Shown here in pieces: positions 41,372 through 51,028 of a stretch of DNA of 64,000 bases (position 1 is its first letter; each line of letters begins with the position of its first letter). The notes beneath the pieces are model-generated. The model saw only the letters and a list, made by a program, of their open reading frames with translations. It was not told where the DNA came from and searched no databases. A program made the position numbers and the translations under genes. The stretch spans positions 3,100,001-3,164,000 of the forward strand of contig OZ252011.1 of assembly GCA_965247355.1 (NCBI GenBank). The letters run 5' to 3'. Origin of the DNA: RHLJ01 sp965247355. Its GTDB lineage: Bacteria > Bacteroidota > Rhodothermia > Balneolales > Balneolaceae.

Positions 41372-43162
41372 TCAATTGTCCTCCAAATGTGGAACGGTTT
41401 CTAACTCATTTTGCCAATCGATCTCATAAATTTGAACAAGGTTTTGAATTCCTTTTACCTGAATTTGTTCAAGTTCTTTAGTGGGGATTTTTCTTTCAAG
41501 ATTTAGAAATACTGGCTTAGATATTAAAATCTGATGTTTTCCTGCTGCAGAACACAATCGGGCGCCAAGATTTACTGTATTTCCAAGCACGGTATAATCC
41601 ATTCTGTTTTCACTTCCCATTGCTCCCATAACAGCTTCACCACTATTTATTCCAATGCCCACAGCCAGCTCAGATTGTTCCTGGTTCAGCATAGATGGGA
41701 GTTGTTGCTGAATTCGTATAGCTGTTCGTACAGCTTTTTGATCTTTATCAGGTCCCTGAAATACGGCGACAAGTTCATCCCCAACAAACTTATCTACATC
41801 ACCACCATACTCCTGAACGAGTTCAGCCTGAAAACTCAGAAGGTTGTTTAACATATCGATGACTTCTTCAGGAGTATGTTTCTCGCTCCAGGCAGTAAAG
41901 CCACGAATATCAGAAAAGAACACAGTAATATCCCTCCGTTCGCCCCCAGGTTCAATTCGGCTTAGATCTTTTTGAATGGCGTCAAGTGTGGCTTCAGAAA
42001 CAAACTTGAGCATTAATAATCGTTCACGAAGCCCTTCAATCAGGTGATTGAATGCCGAGGTTAAGGTTCCAATTTCATCTTTGGTTGTAATTGGGACTTC
42101 TTCACTAAAATCTTCCTTCTCAACCCGGAGGACCCCTTGGACGAGTAAATCAATAGGTCGCGTAATGCGTTTTGTGAGAAGGATACTTATAAAAACAGAA
42201 GCTAGAATTGCCAATAGTCCGATCCCAAAAATTACTAATTGTAGGTTTTGTAATGGGATTAATGCCCGGCTCAAAGATTTTGCTACTGCGTAATATCCTT
42301 TTATTCCGGTGACTTCATCGTCTAATTGAAACATGGGTGCCAGATAAACCAACCATGTTTCTCCGTTTATTGATATTTCTGAAGTTTGAGCACTCTTACT
42401 TTTAAGAACTTCATAGGTATCCTCATGCACTCTTTTGTTTAACAGATTTTCATCCTGCTCCATAAGGTTTTTAAGTGAAGTAGCAATAAGACGGTCATCT
42501 ACATAAAAAATCACTTCCATCCCGATATCTCTGGAAAGTTGCTCTGTTTCAATCTGGCGAATTGGGAGCCCATACGAAAGTGTTCCAACAAGATTATAAC
42601 CTGCCCAAATCGGAATGGTAATCACATTAAAATAACGATCATTCTCTTTCCAGATGTAAGTTTGATCGGGCATATATCCATTTAAGGCCTCAGTTACTCC
42701 TTCCCGGTCGGCGATAGAAAATTGTGGTAGCTTGTAGGTTGAAAGCTGTCCTAAGGGCTTGCCTTGATTATCAGAAACCAACAAAAGACCAGAAGAATCA
42801 GGATTGGTAAAAAAGCTTTCAGGAATTAATGAGTCGGGAATAATGGGGTCAAAGTCGAGCAGGTACCGAAGCTCATCGCGAATTTTTTGTGTCACAGTTA
42901 CTGTATCGCCAGTAGAAATAGCTGCTTTTAGGCTTGGAATATCAGCTAATAAAATAGCAGTTTGACGAAGCTGACGGAATCGAATATCCTGAATACGCTC
43001 AAATATCCGACCGGCTTCCTGAAAATTTGTATCAATATCATCCCGGATACGGTTTTCTACTAACTGTCCCACACCAATCAGGAGGGATAGTACCGTAATA
43101 AGTACCAAACCAACAAAGCCGGAAAGAAGCTTCCATCGTAAACTGAAAAAGGATGACTTCAT
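41372..43162 (-). CDS. Membrane sensor class III adenylate/guanylate cyclase
   Basis: This 596-residue protein starts with a membrane helix (LLSGFVGLVLITVLSLLIGVG), followed by a periplasmic sensor region of about 270 residues with Cache-like features. A second helix lies near residues 305-327, then a HAMP domain (about 328-380) and a cyclase domain (about 410-590). Metal Asp residues are in FFSDIRGF and VDKFVGDELVAVF, and the transition-state Asn and Arg are in LGNTVNLGARL. The Lys in VDKFVGDE favours ATP. It would make cAMP in answer to an envelope signal. Operon partners are a cupredoxin-like protein and a barrel. Confidence 0.9.
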   Translation of the reverse strand: MKSSFFSLRWKLLSGFVGLVLITVLSLLIGVGQLVENRIRDDIDTNFQEAGRIFERIQDIRFRQLRQTAILLADIPSLKAAISTGDTVTVTQKIRDELRYLLDFDPIIPDSLIPESFFTNPDSSGLLLVSDNQGKPLGQLSTYKLPQFSIADREGVTEALNGYMPDQTYIWKENDRYFNVITIPIWAGYNLVGTLSYGLPIRQIETEQLSRDIGMEVIFYVDDRLIATSLKNLMEQDENLLNKRVHEDTYEVLKSKSAQTSEISINGETWLVYLAPMFQLDDEVTGIKGYYAVAKSLSRALIPLQNLQLVIFGIGLLAILASVFISILLTKRITRPIDLLVQGVLRVEKEDFSEEVPITTKDEIGTLTSAFNHLIEGLRERLLMLKFVSEATLDAIQKDLSRIEPGGERRDITVFFSDIRGFTAWSEKHTPEEVIDMLNNLLSFQAELVQEYGGDVDKFVGDELVAVFQGPDKDQKAVRTAIRIQQQLPSMLNQEQSELAVGIGINSGEAVMGAMGSENRMDYTVLGNTVNLGARLCSAAGKHQILISKPVFLNLERKIPTKELEQIQVKGIQNLVQIYEIDWQNELETVPHLEDN

Positions 43163-43164
43163 AG

Positions 43165-43863
43165 CTAAGGGTTAAGAGTTATAGTGCCGATCTGAGATGT
43201 TTGTCCGCTTTGTACGTTAACCTGAGTACTAGATTCTTGGTAGCCAAGTGCATACAATGTAAGTTCATAAGAACCGTCCCCGATACCTGAAAAAGAAAAA
43301 GGATCACCACTTTTTACTTTTGTCCAGGCAATGGCATTTTGCGGAAGCACATAAATGATGGCATGCATGTTGGAATGGATATCACAGAATACGTCTACCA
43401 CTCCCGGTTTTTCAAAAGTTACATCAAAATGTTCGCCTTTAGGGCGTCGACCCACATCAAATTTATGAGGGCTCGTTAAGCTGAATACATTATGATACAC
43501 AGGATCTGAATTTTGAATTCTTACCCTTCCACCAAGCTCGACGGGTAATATGGAAGGCACAAATTTCTGATCCTTCTGATTCAAAAACTGGAATGCTTGT
43601 GGCAAGGAGTTATTAGCACCAACACCTTTTAGAACAACAAGAATAGAGTCTGTGGAGGCTTGGCTAGCTCCTGAAGGAGACGGGCGACCGTAAAGACCAC
43701 CGCCGAAACGTCCCGGGCGGTTTTTTGGAGTTAGAACCGCGGTTCCTTCTACAGAGCCATTAAAAACAGTAACCTCCTGTTTAGATTGAGAAGGCGATGA
43801 TACTCCAAAAAAGCTTAATATTAAGCCGATTAACAAAGAGTATAGAGCGGTGTGTAAGTTCAT
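43165..43863 (-). CDS. Exported cupredoxin-like protein
   Basis: This 232-residue protein has a signal peptide, then a plastocyanin/methylamine-utilisation-like fold. Likely copper ligands are His in DPVYHNVFS near residue 124 and Cys and His in VFCDIHSNMHAIIYV near residue 159 (a Cys-x-x-His-x-x-x-His layout). A C-terminal domain (GDGSYELTLYALGYQESSTQVNVQSGQTSQIGTI) resembles a PEGA or carboxypeptidase-regulatory fold. It is the first gene of the operon with the cyclase and barrel. It could sense copper, redox state or an electron acceptor. Confidence 0.8.
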   Translation of the reverse strand: MNLHTALYSLLIGLILSFFGVSSPSQSKQEVTVFNGSVEGTAVLTPKNRPGRFGGGLYGRPSPSGASQASTDSILVVLKGVGANNSLPQAFQFLNQKDQKFVPSILPVELGGRVRIQNSDPVYHNVFSLTSPHKFDVGRRPKGEHFDVTFEKPGVVDVFCDIHSNMHAIIYVLPQNAIAWTKVKSGDPFSFSGIGDGSYELTLYALGYQESSTQVNVQSGQTSQIGTITLNP

Positions 43864-43915
43864 TGATCCCGATTTAAGTCGGAATTAACTTATAAATGCA
43901 TAAAACAGCAAGAAA

Positions 43916-44920
43916 TCAGGATTCAGATTCCGACCCTGAATCCTGGCGCTCTTCCTCATTCTCAGGAATTGCATTCCTGAAATTGATATCTCGTTGTGGG
44001 AAAGGAATTTCTATTTCCATTTCTCTGAATTTCCTGACAATTGCCTGATTCAATTCATTCAGGACATTATACTTTTTCTTAACATCAGGAATCCAAACCA
44101 ATAACTTCATATCCCAGGCTGAATCTCCAAAATTACGGAGATGCACATCATGAGCGGGATTTTTGAGGACATTTTCACTTTCTTCAGCAACCTCATTCAA
44201 TGCTTTTAGCACATCCTCCAGATTAGAACCATATGCTACTCCAACATTCACTTGAAGGCGATAGGTTGGATCTCCATGCGAATAGTTTATTACATCCTGA
44301 GAAACAAACTGTGAGTTCGGAACAATGATAGAAATATTATCGAGCGTCTTAACTTTTGTTGAGCGAATATTGATTTCCTGAACATCCCCTTCAATATTAC
44401 TAACCTCAACACGATCACCCACACTAATAGGACGTTCGAAAAGGACAATTAAACCTGAGATAAAGTTAGAAGTAACATTCTGAAGACCAAAACCAATACC
44501 GACAGAGAGAAACCCAAAGATTACGGCTAGCCCGGTAAGATTAATTCCTAAGAATTGAAAAGAGACGAATATCCCAATGATCACAATTACATACTGAGAC
44601 ATTCTTGCAAGCGTATATCTCAGGCCGCTGTCATGTATAAACCGGGGGAGAACTTTTTTGTTTAGAAGTCTTTTAACAAAAGAGGCCAGATACGAAAACC
44701 CAATTATAAAGAGAATGAATACGATAATGGACATAAATGTGACCGGGGTGTCCTGTATCTCAAAGAGGGTCACATTTAAAAAATCACGAACATATGTGAA
44801 AATCTCAGTTATGGAATAGTCGGTCGGGTCCGGGATAACAAAAGTTGAGTCTGTTTCGATGATTGAAGAATCCGGATTAACCGAACTGGTATCTATTTGC
44901 TGATTAAAGAGTTGATTCAT
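43916..44920 (-). CDS. MscS-type mechanosensitive channel
   Basis: This 334-residue small-conductance channel opens at high membrane tension to release osmolytes. Three helices lie at about 52-75, 97-118 and 122-150, the third being the Gly/Ala-rich pore helix (GLAVIFGFLSVGIGFGLQNVTSNFISGLIVLFERP). The beta domain has VGDRVEVSNIEGDVQEINIRSTKVKTLDNISIIVPNS. A short C-terminal acidic tail follows. It is a single gene, 52 bp upstream of the cupredoxin operon on the same strand. Confidence 0.92.
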   Translation of the reverse strand: MNQLFNQQIDTSSVNPDSSIIETDSTFVIPDPTDYSITEIFTYVRDFLNVTLFEIQDTPVTFMSIIVFILFIIGFSYLASFVKRLLNKKVLPRFIHDSGLRYTLARMSQYVIVIIGIFVSFQFLGINLTGLAVIFGFLSVGIGFGLQNVTSNFISGLIVLFERPISVGDRVEVSNIEGDVQEINIRSTKVKTLDNISIIVPNSQFVSQDVINYSHGDPTYRLQVNVGVAYGSNLEDVLKALNEVAEESENVLKNPAHDVHLRNFGDSAWDMKLLVWIPDVKKKYNVLNELNQAIVRKFREMEIEIPFPQRDINFRNAIPENEEERQDSGSESES

Positions 44921-44954
44921 TTATATTTTAAACTCATTGGTTCACAATAATGTA

Positions 44955-44991
44955 CAAAAAAACCGAAGCAGGTTTAGTTCCCACTTCGGTT
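44955..44991 (-). terminator. Rho-independent terminator after glgP
   Basis: A perfect 8-bp stem (AACCGAAG at 44961-44968 with CTTCGGTT at 44984-44991) is followed on the minus strand by a run of eight T. It lies 26 bp past the glgP stop. Confidence 0.8.
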
Positions 44992-45017
44992 GTAAATATA
45001 TCGGACTCAGGTAAATA

Positions 45018-47495
45018 CTATTTCTTAAGCTTTACAAGCTCAGTTTGCCAAATCTCATCATTATAATCTTTGATGGTTCGGTCGCTCGAGAACTTACCGA
45101 CTTTAGCTACATTCAGAATAGCCTTCTTATTCCATTCTGTTTCGTTCTTGTAAACTTTATCTACTTCTTCCTGAGCTTTTACATAAGCCTCATAGTCTGC
45201 AAGCACCATGAAGTAATCCCCTTCATGCAGTAATGCATTTATGATCGGGTGGAACAGGTTTTTATCTTCCGGTGAAAAGAAACCATCACGAATTTGATCA
45301 AGTGCCCGTTTCAATTCAGGATTTGCGTGGTAGTAGGTTTGAGGGTTGTAACCGGCTCTTCGCAGGTCATCCACGTCTTCAACCTCGAGTCCAAAGATAA
45401 AGATGTTGTCATCTCCTACTTCTTCTTTGATCTCAACATTTGCGCCGTCCAGCGTTCCTATCGTAAGTGCCCCATTAAGAGCAAACTTCATATTTCCGGT
45501 ACCCGAAGCCTCCATTCCTGCAGTCGAAATTTGCTCAGAAAGGTTGGCGGCTGGGATCATCATTTCAGCTAAAGTCACACGATAGTTCTGGAGGAAAATA
45601 CATTTCAGTTTATCCTTCACATCGGGATCATTATTGACCTTTTCACCGATAGCGTTAATCAGTTTAATATGATTCTTTGCCATCGTATAACCGGGAGCTG
45701 CCTTTCCTCCAAAAATGACTGTACGAGGAGCAACATCCAGGTCTGGGTTTTCCTTAATGCGATTGTAAAGCGTAATGACATGTAAGGCGGCCATCAACTG
45801 ACGCTTGTATTCGTGTATACGCTTAATCTGGATATCAAACATCGAAGTTGGATCGACTTCGATGCCCATGTCATCCTGAATGTATTTCGCTAGTCGTTTC
45901 TTGTTATTTAGTTTAATCTCAGCAAAGGATTTCTGGAATTTCTTGTCCTCAGCAAACTTAGAGAGCTGTTGAAGTTCGTCGAGATTAGTGATCCATCCAT
46001 TCCCGATTTTATCAGTAATTAAAGAGGAAAGTTCTGGATTACATTGTTTCAACCAGCGGCGAGGAGTAATACCATTCGTTTTATTGGTGAACTTATCAGG
46101 ATACATTTCATCAAAATCTCTGAACATAGATTCTTTGAGAAGACGTGAATGTAGTGCTGCCACTCCATTTACTTTCTTTGATCCAACAATTCCCAGATGT
46201 GCCATATGCACAACCGGATTTTCGCCCTCACCAACAATACTCATTCTGCTCATCCGGTTTTTGTCATCTCCGAACTGCACTTTGATCTTATCCATGAAAC
46301 GGCGGTTAATTTCATAGATAATATTGAGGTGACGAGGGAGTAAGCTCCTCACTAAAGAAACGGGCCATTTTTCCAGTGCTTCAGGAAGCAGTGTGTGGTT
46401 GGTGTACGCCATTGTGTTAACGGTGATATCCCACGCCTTATCCCATTCCATATCTACTTCATCAAGAAGTACCCGCATCAATTCCGGAATTGCGAGATTC
46501 GGATGGGTATCATTACACTGAACCGCAACACGTTCCGGAAGTTTGGTCCAGTCATCCGTTTGGTTTTTGAACCGGCGTAAGATGTCCTGCATAGATGCAG
46601 ATACAAGGAAGTACTCTTGCTTCAGACGAAGCTCCTGTCCAACAAACATCTTATCATTTGGATAAAGAACTCGTGTAATATTCTGTTCCAACTGGTTATC
46701 GCGAACAGCATCGATATACTGTCCTTGATTAAAGCTTTGCAAGTCAATAGCAGTATCAGATTCAGCCTTCCACAAACGAAGATTGTTTACAATGCCATTG
46801 TCATATCCCGGAATAGGAGTATCGTAAGCAACAGCCAGAACTTTTTTTGTGTTCTCCCATTTGTATTCAATTTCACCGCTTGGTTTTGTGAACATATGCT
46901 GGTGTCCATAAAAATCTACCGGATATTGAATCTTAGGACGTACCACATCCCAGGGATTTCCGTATCGTAACCAGAGATCCGGTTTTTCGATTTGAAATCC
47001 ATTCTCAATTTTTTGGTAAAAAATACCATAATCGTAACGAAGACCATAGCCAGTTGCAGGAACTCCAAGGGTTGCCATTGAGTCGAGAAAGCAGGCTGCG
47101 AGACGACCAAGCCCCCCGTTTCCAAGCCCGGCATCCCATTCAGCATTTCGGATTTCATCATAATCCAACCCCAAGTCTTCACAGGCATCTGCGACTTCCT
47201 GCTGCACATCTAAATTCACCACCATATTATCCAGCAAGCGTCCAATCAAGTATTCCATCGAGAGGTAATAAGCACGCTTTACCCCGGTTTTATGATAGGT
47301 TTGTTGGGTATTAATCCATCTGTCATGGAGACGATCCATCAAGGTGAGCACTACACTTCGGTAATTATCCCAGTTGGTTCGTGAGTATTCGTCTTTAGCC
47401 AGCGTATGTCGCAGGTGTAATTTGATGTCTTCTCTTAATGAATCTTTGTTCAAGCCGGAGCGCACGGCTACTTCGTTTAAATTCTTTTTGCTCAT
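45018..47495 (-). CDS. glgP: Glycogen/starch phosphorylase
   Basis: This 825-residue enzyme releases glucose-1-phosphate from glycogen with phosphate and PLP. The N-terminal half has MEYLIGRLLDNMVVNL and GNGGLGRLAACFLDSMATLG; the PLP region EASGTGNMKFALNGALTIGTLDGANVEI with its Schiff-base Lys lies near residue 665. Further motifs are DIQIKRIHEYKRQ and GGKAAPGY. Length is normal. It stands alone with its own terminator, 9 kb from the branching enzyme and MalQ genes, with which it would work in glycogen turnover. Confidence 0.97.
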   Translation of the reverse strand: MSKKNLNEVAVRSGLNKDSLREDIKLHLRHTLAKDEYSRTNWDNYRSVVLTLMDRLHDRWINTQQTYHKTGVKRAYYLSMEYLIGRLLDNMVVNLDVQQEVADACEDLGLDYDEIRNAEWDAGLGNGGLGRLAACFLDSMATLGVPATGYGLRYDYGIFYQKIENGFQIEKPDLWLRYGNPWDVVRPKIQYPVDFYGHQHMFTKPSGEIEYKWENTKKVLAVAYDTPIPGYDNGIVNNLRLWKAESDTAIDLQSFNQGQYIDAVRDNQLEQNITRVLYPNDKMFVGQELRLKQEYFLVSASMQDILRRFKNQTDDWTKLPERVAVQCNDTHPNLAIPELMRVLLDEVDMEWDKAWDITVNTMAYTNHTLLPEALEKWPVSLVRSLLPRHLNIIYEINRRFMDKIKVQFGDDKNRMSRMSIVGEGENPVVHMAHLGIVGSKKVNGVAALHSRLLKESMFRDFDEMYPDKFTNKTNGITPRRWLKQCNPELSSLITDKIGNGWITNLDELQQLSKFAEDKKFQKSFAEIKLNNKKRLAKYIQDDMGIEVDPTSMFDIQIKRIHEYKRQLMAALHVITLYNRIKENPDLDVAPRTVIFGGKAAPGYTMAKNHIKLINAIGEKVNNDPDVKDKLKCIFLQNYRVTLAEMMIPAANLSEQISTAGMEASGTGNMKFALNGALTIGTLDGANVEIKEEVGDDNIFIFGLEVEDVDDLRRAGYNPQTYYHANPELKRALDQIRDGFFSPEDKNLFHPIINALLHEGDYFMVLADYEAYVKAQEEVDKVYKNETEWNKKAILNVAKVGKFSSDRTIKDYNDEIWQTELVKLKK

Positions 47496-47554
47496 TATCC
47501 TAAAATCTTATTATTCCGGTAAATTAGTAATGTAATAGTAACTAAGTGATATTA

Positions 47555-48430
47555 TCAGTTTTGTTTTTTGTAGACCCCTAAATCCGGTTCGAAAAGTGGC
47601 CGGGTTAAGTTAGCTAAGAAACCAAGTTTATGAAACGACTCATATGCATTAATAGCAACAAAATCCTGCATGAAAATGCCAAAAACAGAGGAACCGCTTC
47701 CACTCATTGAAGCATAGCTGGCCCCAAAATCATAGAACTGATCTTTAAGATTTCCAACCAGTTCCAACCGTGGAAAAACGGCAGGCTCAAGGTGGTTTTG
47801 AAGTAGGTAGTGCCACTCTTCGATGTCGTCTTCAAGCAGGATGTTTTTCAGGGAAAAATCAGGTTCTCCCAGTGGCTGACAGTATTGATATGCTTCCGGC
47901 GTTTTACTTTCAATATTTGGAAATACCGTCACGATATATGCATCTGGTTGGATATCTAAATACTCAATTTCATCTCCCAAACCAGTTCCAATTCCGGGTT
48001 TTCCGTATACGAAGAAAGGGACATCTGCTCCAAGTTGCTTTCCAAGCCTTGCAAGATCATCGGTAGTAAGTCCCAGATTTGCGATTTTATTGATCATTCG
48101 GAGAGTTGTCGCCGCGTTACTGCTTCCTCCTCCTAGTCCGGCACCTGCTGGGATATTCTTCTGAACAGAAATTTTAAATTGATCTCTGAGTCCGGCTTCT
48201 TCCTGGAGAAGCTTTATTGCTTTTACAATCAGGTTGGAGTCATCCACAGGAATTTTTTCATCGCTCATTACCAATTGCATTTGGCTGGATGGGGTTATCT
48301 CAAAGCGATCATTCCACTCGATAAAACAAAACCCTGTCTCAATAGTATGATAGCCATTCGGAAGGCGTTCGAGCACATTAAGTCCAAGGTTAATTTTTGC
48401 ATAAGAATTTGAAATCCACACTTCCTTCAC
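47555..48430 (-). CDS. ispE: 4-diphosphocytidyl-2-C-methyl-D-erythritol kinase
   Basis: This 291-residue GHMP kinase carries out the fourth step of the MEP isoprenoid pathway. The start WISNSYAKINLGLNVLERLPNGYHTIETGF, the ATP-binding IPAGAGLGGGSSNAATTL near residue 94 and the SMSGSGSSVFGIF loop near residue 240 are all present. It overlaps the CCA/poly(A) polymerase gene by 4 bp, so the two are translationally coupled. Confidence 0.96.
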   Translation of the reverse strand: MKEVWISNSYAKINLGLNVLERLPNGYHTIETGFCFIEWNDRFEITPSSQMQLVMSDEKIPVDDSNLIVKAIKLLQEEAGLRDQFKISVQKNIPAGAGLGGGSSNAATTLRMINKIANLGLTTDDLARLGKQLGADVPFFVYGKPGIGTGLGDEIEYLDIQPDAYIVTVFPNIESKTPEAYQYCQPLGEPDFSLKNILLEDDIEEWHYLLQNHLEPAVFPRLELVGNLKDQFYDFGASYASMSGSGSSVFGIFMQDFVAINAYESFHKLGFLANLTRPLFEPDLGVYKKQN

Positions 48431-49842
48431 TTTAAGAAATCCTCCTTATTTTCCATCATATACTGATAAGCAGCATCATGATCATTTGGGATATCGCCAT
48501 TCAGAATTGCTTCTTTAACGGCATCTTTAATATCACCAATGGTTCTGGAGGGTTTTATATTCAGTGCTTTCATTATTTCATCACCAGATAATGGGTTTTT
48601 CCAGTTTCTAATTCGGTCTTTCTTTTCAACCTCTTTAATCTTCTTTTCTACTTTGTTAAAGTTCTCCTGAAAGCGTTCAACTTTATTTTCGTTTTTGCTG
48701 GTGATGTCGGCACGGCACAGGGTCATCAAATCGTCGATGTAATCTCCAGCATCAAAAATAAGGCGCCTGATAGCGCTATCGCTTACTTCATCAGACACCA
48801 AAGCAATAGGGCGTAAATGCAAACGAACCAGCTTCTGAACAAACTTCATACGTTCATCCAAAGGTAGGTTTAGCCTCCGGAAGATTCTCTTAGTCCATTT
48901 AGCTCCCAAAGCATCATGTCCATGAAAGGTCCACCCTACCTGCTCATCAAAGCGTTGAGTTGGCGGTTTAGCAATGTCGTGCATAATAGCAGCCCAGCGA
49001 AGCCACAAATCTTCACTAACTTCAGCAACATTATCAAGTACCTGAAGCGTGTGCCAGAAATTGTCTTTATGTCGCTGACCGTTTACCTCTTTTACTCCGT
49101 GCAAATCCACCATTTCCGCGAAAAACTCATTTAATAAACCCGTTTTAAAGAGCATGGTAAATCCTATTGAAGGCTTTTTTGCCAGAATAATTTTATTCAG
49201 CTCTTCAATAATTCGTTCTTTAGAAATGATATTGATCCTTCCGGCCATGTCGGTTATGGCCTTGAAGGTTTCTCCATGGATGTGGAAGTTTAGTTGCGTC
49301 GCAAAACGGATAGCTCGCATCATGCGAAGTGGATCATCACTAAAAGTCTGTTTCGGATCGATTGGCGTACGGATGATTCCGGACTTAAGATCTTTCATTC
49401 CTTCAAAAGGATCGTTCAATACCCCAAAATCATTTTTATTAAGCGACCAGGAAAGGGCATTGATGGTTAAATCCCTTCGAAGTTGATCGTCCTCAAGGGT
49501 TCCATTCTCAACAATGGGCTTACGTGAATCTCTTCGGTAGCTTTCTTTTCTCGCCCCAACAAATTCCAACTCAATCCCATCCAACTTTACTTGTGCTGTT
49601 CCAAATTGCTTATATACAGCAAGCGATGAATTGGGTAAAGTCTTATGTACTTCCTGTGCGAATTTAATTCCTGAACCAAGTGTAACAAAGTCAATATCAG
49701 GATCATCTTTCAGGCGATCCAGATAGTAGTCACGTACATACCCTCCAACAACATATACAGGTTGGTTTAGTGTATGTCCAATCTCGCTGATAGTCTTAAA
49801 AACAGTGGTGTGAAGGCTTGGAATGTCGTACTCTAATTTCAT
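48427..49842 (-). CDS. CCA tRNA nucleotidyltransferase/poly(A) polymerase family protein with HD domain
   Basis: This 471-residue class II nucleotidyltransferase has the palm motif VYVVGGYVRDYYLD near residue 28 with DIDFVTLGSG (the two catalytic Asp), RRDLTINALSW near residue 135, and DPLRMMRAIRFATQLNF near residue 176. A C-terminal HD domain (LRWAAIMHDIAKPPTQRF near residue 284) follows. It probably adds or repairs the 3'-CCA end of tRNAs; a poly(A) polymerase role cannot be excluded. The first gene of a two-gene operon with ispE. Confidence 0.94.
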   Translation of the reverse strand: MKLEYDIPSLHTTVFKTISEIGHTLNQPVYVVGGYVRDYYLDRLKDDPDIDFVTLGSGIKFAQEVHKTLPNSSLAVYKQFGTAQVKLDGIELEFVGARKESYRRDSRKPIVENGTLEDDQLRRDLTINALSWSLNKNDFGVLNDPFEGMKDLKSGIIRTPIDPKQTFSDDPLRMMRAIRFATQLNFHIHGETFKAITDMAGRINIISKERIIEELNKIILAKKPSIGFTMLFKTGLLNEFFAEMVDLHGVKEVNGQRHKDNFWHTLQVLDNVAEVSEDLWLRWAAIMHDIAKPPTQRFDEQVGWTFHGHDALGAKWTKRIFRRLNLPLDERMKFVQKLVRLHLRPIALVSDEVSDSAIRRLIFDAGDYIDDLMTLCRADITSKNENKVERFQENFNKVEKKIKEVEKKDRIRNWKNPLSGDEIMKALNIKPSRTIGDIKDAVKEAILNGDIPNDHDAAYQYMMENKEDFLK

Positions 49843-49949
49843 AGCAACGAAAGATAGGAATGTTCAGGGTGGCTTTCAGGACTATGAGAATTTTAATTTC
49901 ATATAAAAGCTAGATATTGTAACATGAGAAAAATTAAACGGGATGTAGT

Positions 49950-50351
49950 ATGAGTTTTCCTACAAACTGGCTAATTGCCACTAATGGAAGTAAATTTGCA
50001 AGCGAAGCGGTTAAACACGCTGGCTTATTAAGTGCAGAGTTAACTAATAAGCCAAAAGTAACCATTCTGGTTATTGCTACTGAAAAAGAGACCGAAGATA
50101 TTGCTTTAGGTATTGTAGAAATGGCCAAGTTTCTTTTTGAAGAAGAAGGTGGTAAACAAGTTGAGCCAAGACTGGAAGTAAGAATCGGGCAACCGGGACC
50201 TACCATTGTTGAAACAGCTAAGGAATTAGGGTGTGATCATATTCTTATTGGGGGTGCCGACTTCAAATGGGATATTCATGATGACTCACCAGGAGGAGTG
50301 AGTAATTACATAATAGCGCGCTTTGATGGCGTTATTACGGTAGTTAAATAA
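49950..50351 (+). CDS. Universal stress protein family protein
   Basis: This 133-residue cytoplasmic protein has the Usp fold: WLIATNGSKFASEAVKHAGLLSA at the start, then VEPRLEVRIGQPGPTIVETAKELGCDHILIGGADF. The usual ATP-binding GxxGx9GS tail is replaced by GADFKWDIHDDSPGGVSNYIIARFDGVITVV, partly kept. It lies alone between the divergent CCA gene and a 200-bp AT-rich gap. A weak hairpin (AAAGG/CCTTT, 50418-50436) may end transcription. Confidence 0.85.
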   Translation: MSFPTNWLIATNGSKFASEAVKHAGLLSAELTNKPKVTILVIATEKETEDIALGIVEMAKFLFEEEGGKQVEPRLEVRIGQPGPTIVETAKELGCDHILIGGADFKWDIHDDSPGGVSNYIIARFDGVITVVK

Positions 50352-50569
50352 GTTTTTTGACCAGGTATTTTTCTGACCCCATTAATAACCGTTTGAAAAA
50401 AGCTAATCTATAGGTTTAAAGGGTTCTCGTACCTTTTTGACTGAATAAAAACTTTACTTTAAAAGCTAAAAAAACAGAATAATTAGAAAATCTAACTGCT
50501 ATTAGCGACACATTATTAGTAAATTTTAATGTTAATTTTTTCTAATAAATAATGCGTTGGGTAGCTCAG

Positions 50570-51028
50570 ATGAAAACTAAAGTAGAACTTACTGCATCAG
50601 TCCTTATGGTCATTTTGTTTTTTGTAACAACATCTGGCTTGAACTCTGATGCCAACTCTTCCCTGAATGAGCGACTCACTTATGATATTCAGAACAAGGC
50701 AGAAACAGGATACAGCATTATTAAAGCTGAATTAAGTAATCTTCAAGAACTGATATCAGTAGAGGCTTCAAGGCTTATTTTTAAAAACACTCAGGGAGAG
50801 GTTCTTACTATTTATAAGGATGAAACAGGATTAGCTGTAATGAAGGAAAGTACGGGAATAGCTAATATGCTTTCGCTTCAACTGGAAGAATTAAAGTTCG
50901 AGCTTACCTCTGATCAGAAAGCCATTAAAGTAAATCTTTCTACTGAAAGATCAATTATTCATTCATCAGGTGATAAAGTAGAATACTCCGGATTTACTAC
51001 AGGAACTATTAAACTTCCGAAGAGTTAG
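50570..51028 (+). CDS. Exported protein of unknown function
   Basis: This protein has 152 residues if started at 50570 (MKTKVELTASVLMVILFFVTTSGLNSD), which gives the cleaner signal peptide or anchor helix; an ATG at 50552 adds six residues. The remainder is soluble, alpha/beta, with a DETGLAVMKES centre. No family is recognised. The 200-bp upstream gap is AT-rich, with an ATTATTAG/CTAATAAAT hairpin. Its stop overlaps, tail to tail, the stop of the orphan nucleotidyltransferase tail at 51025; this is probably the old neighbour of the intact gene. Confidence 0.65.
   Translation: MKTKVELTASVLMVILFFVTTSGLNSDANSSLNERLTYDIQNKAETGYSIIKAELSNLQELISVEASRLIFKNTQGEVLTIYKDETGLAVMKESTGIANMLSLQLEELKFELTSDQKAIKVNLSTERSIIHSSGDKVEYSGFTTGTIKLPKS

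Noticed and set aside
45294..47314. Several open frames on the plus strand opposite glgP
   Set aside because: They are antisense shadows of a complete glgP gene, with no signal peptides, domains or sensible spacing.
50352..50551. 200-bp AT-rich gap examined for a tRNA or small RNA
   Set aside because: No cloverleaf or anticodon stem could be drawn; only a weak AAAGG/CCTTT hairpin and an ATTATTAG/CTAATAAAT pair are seen.
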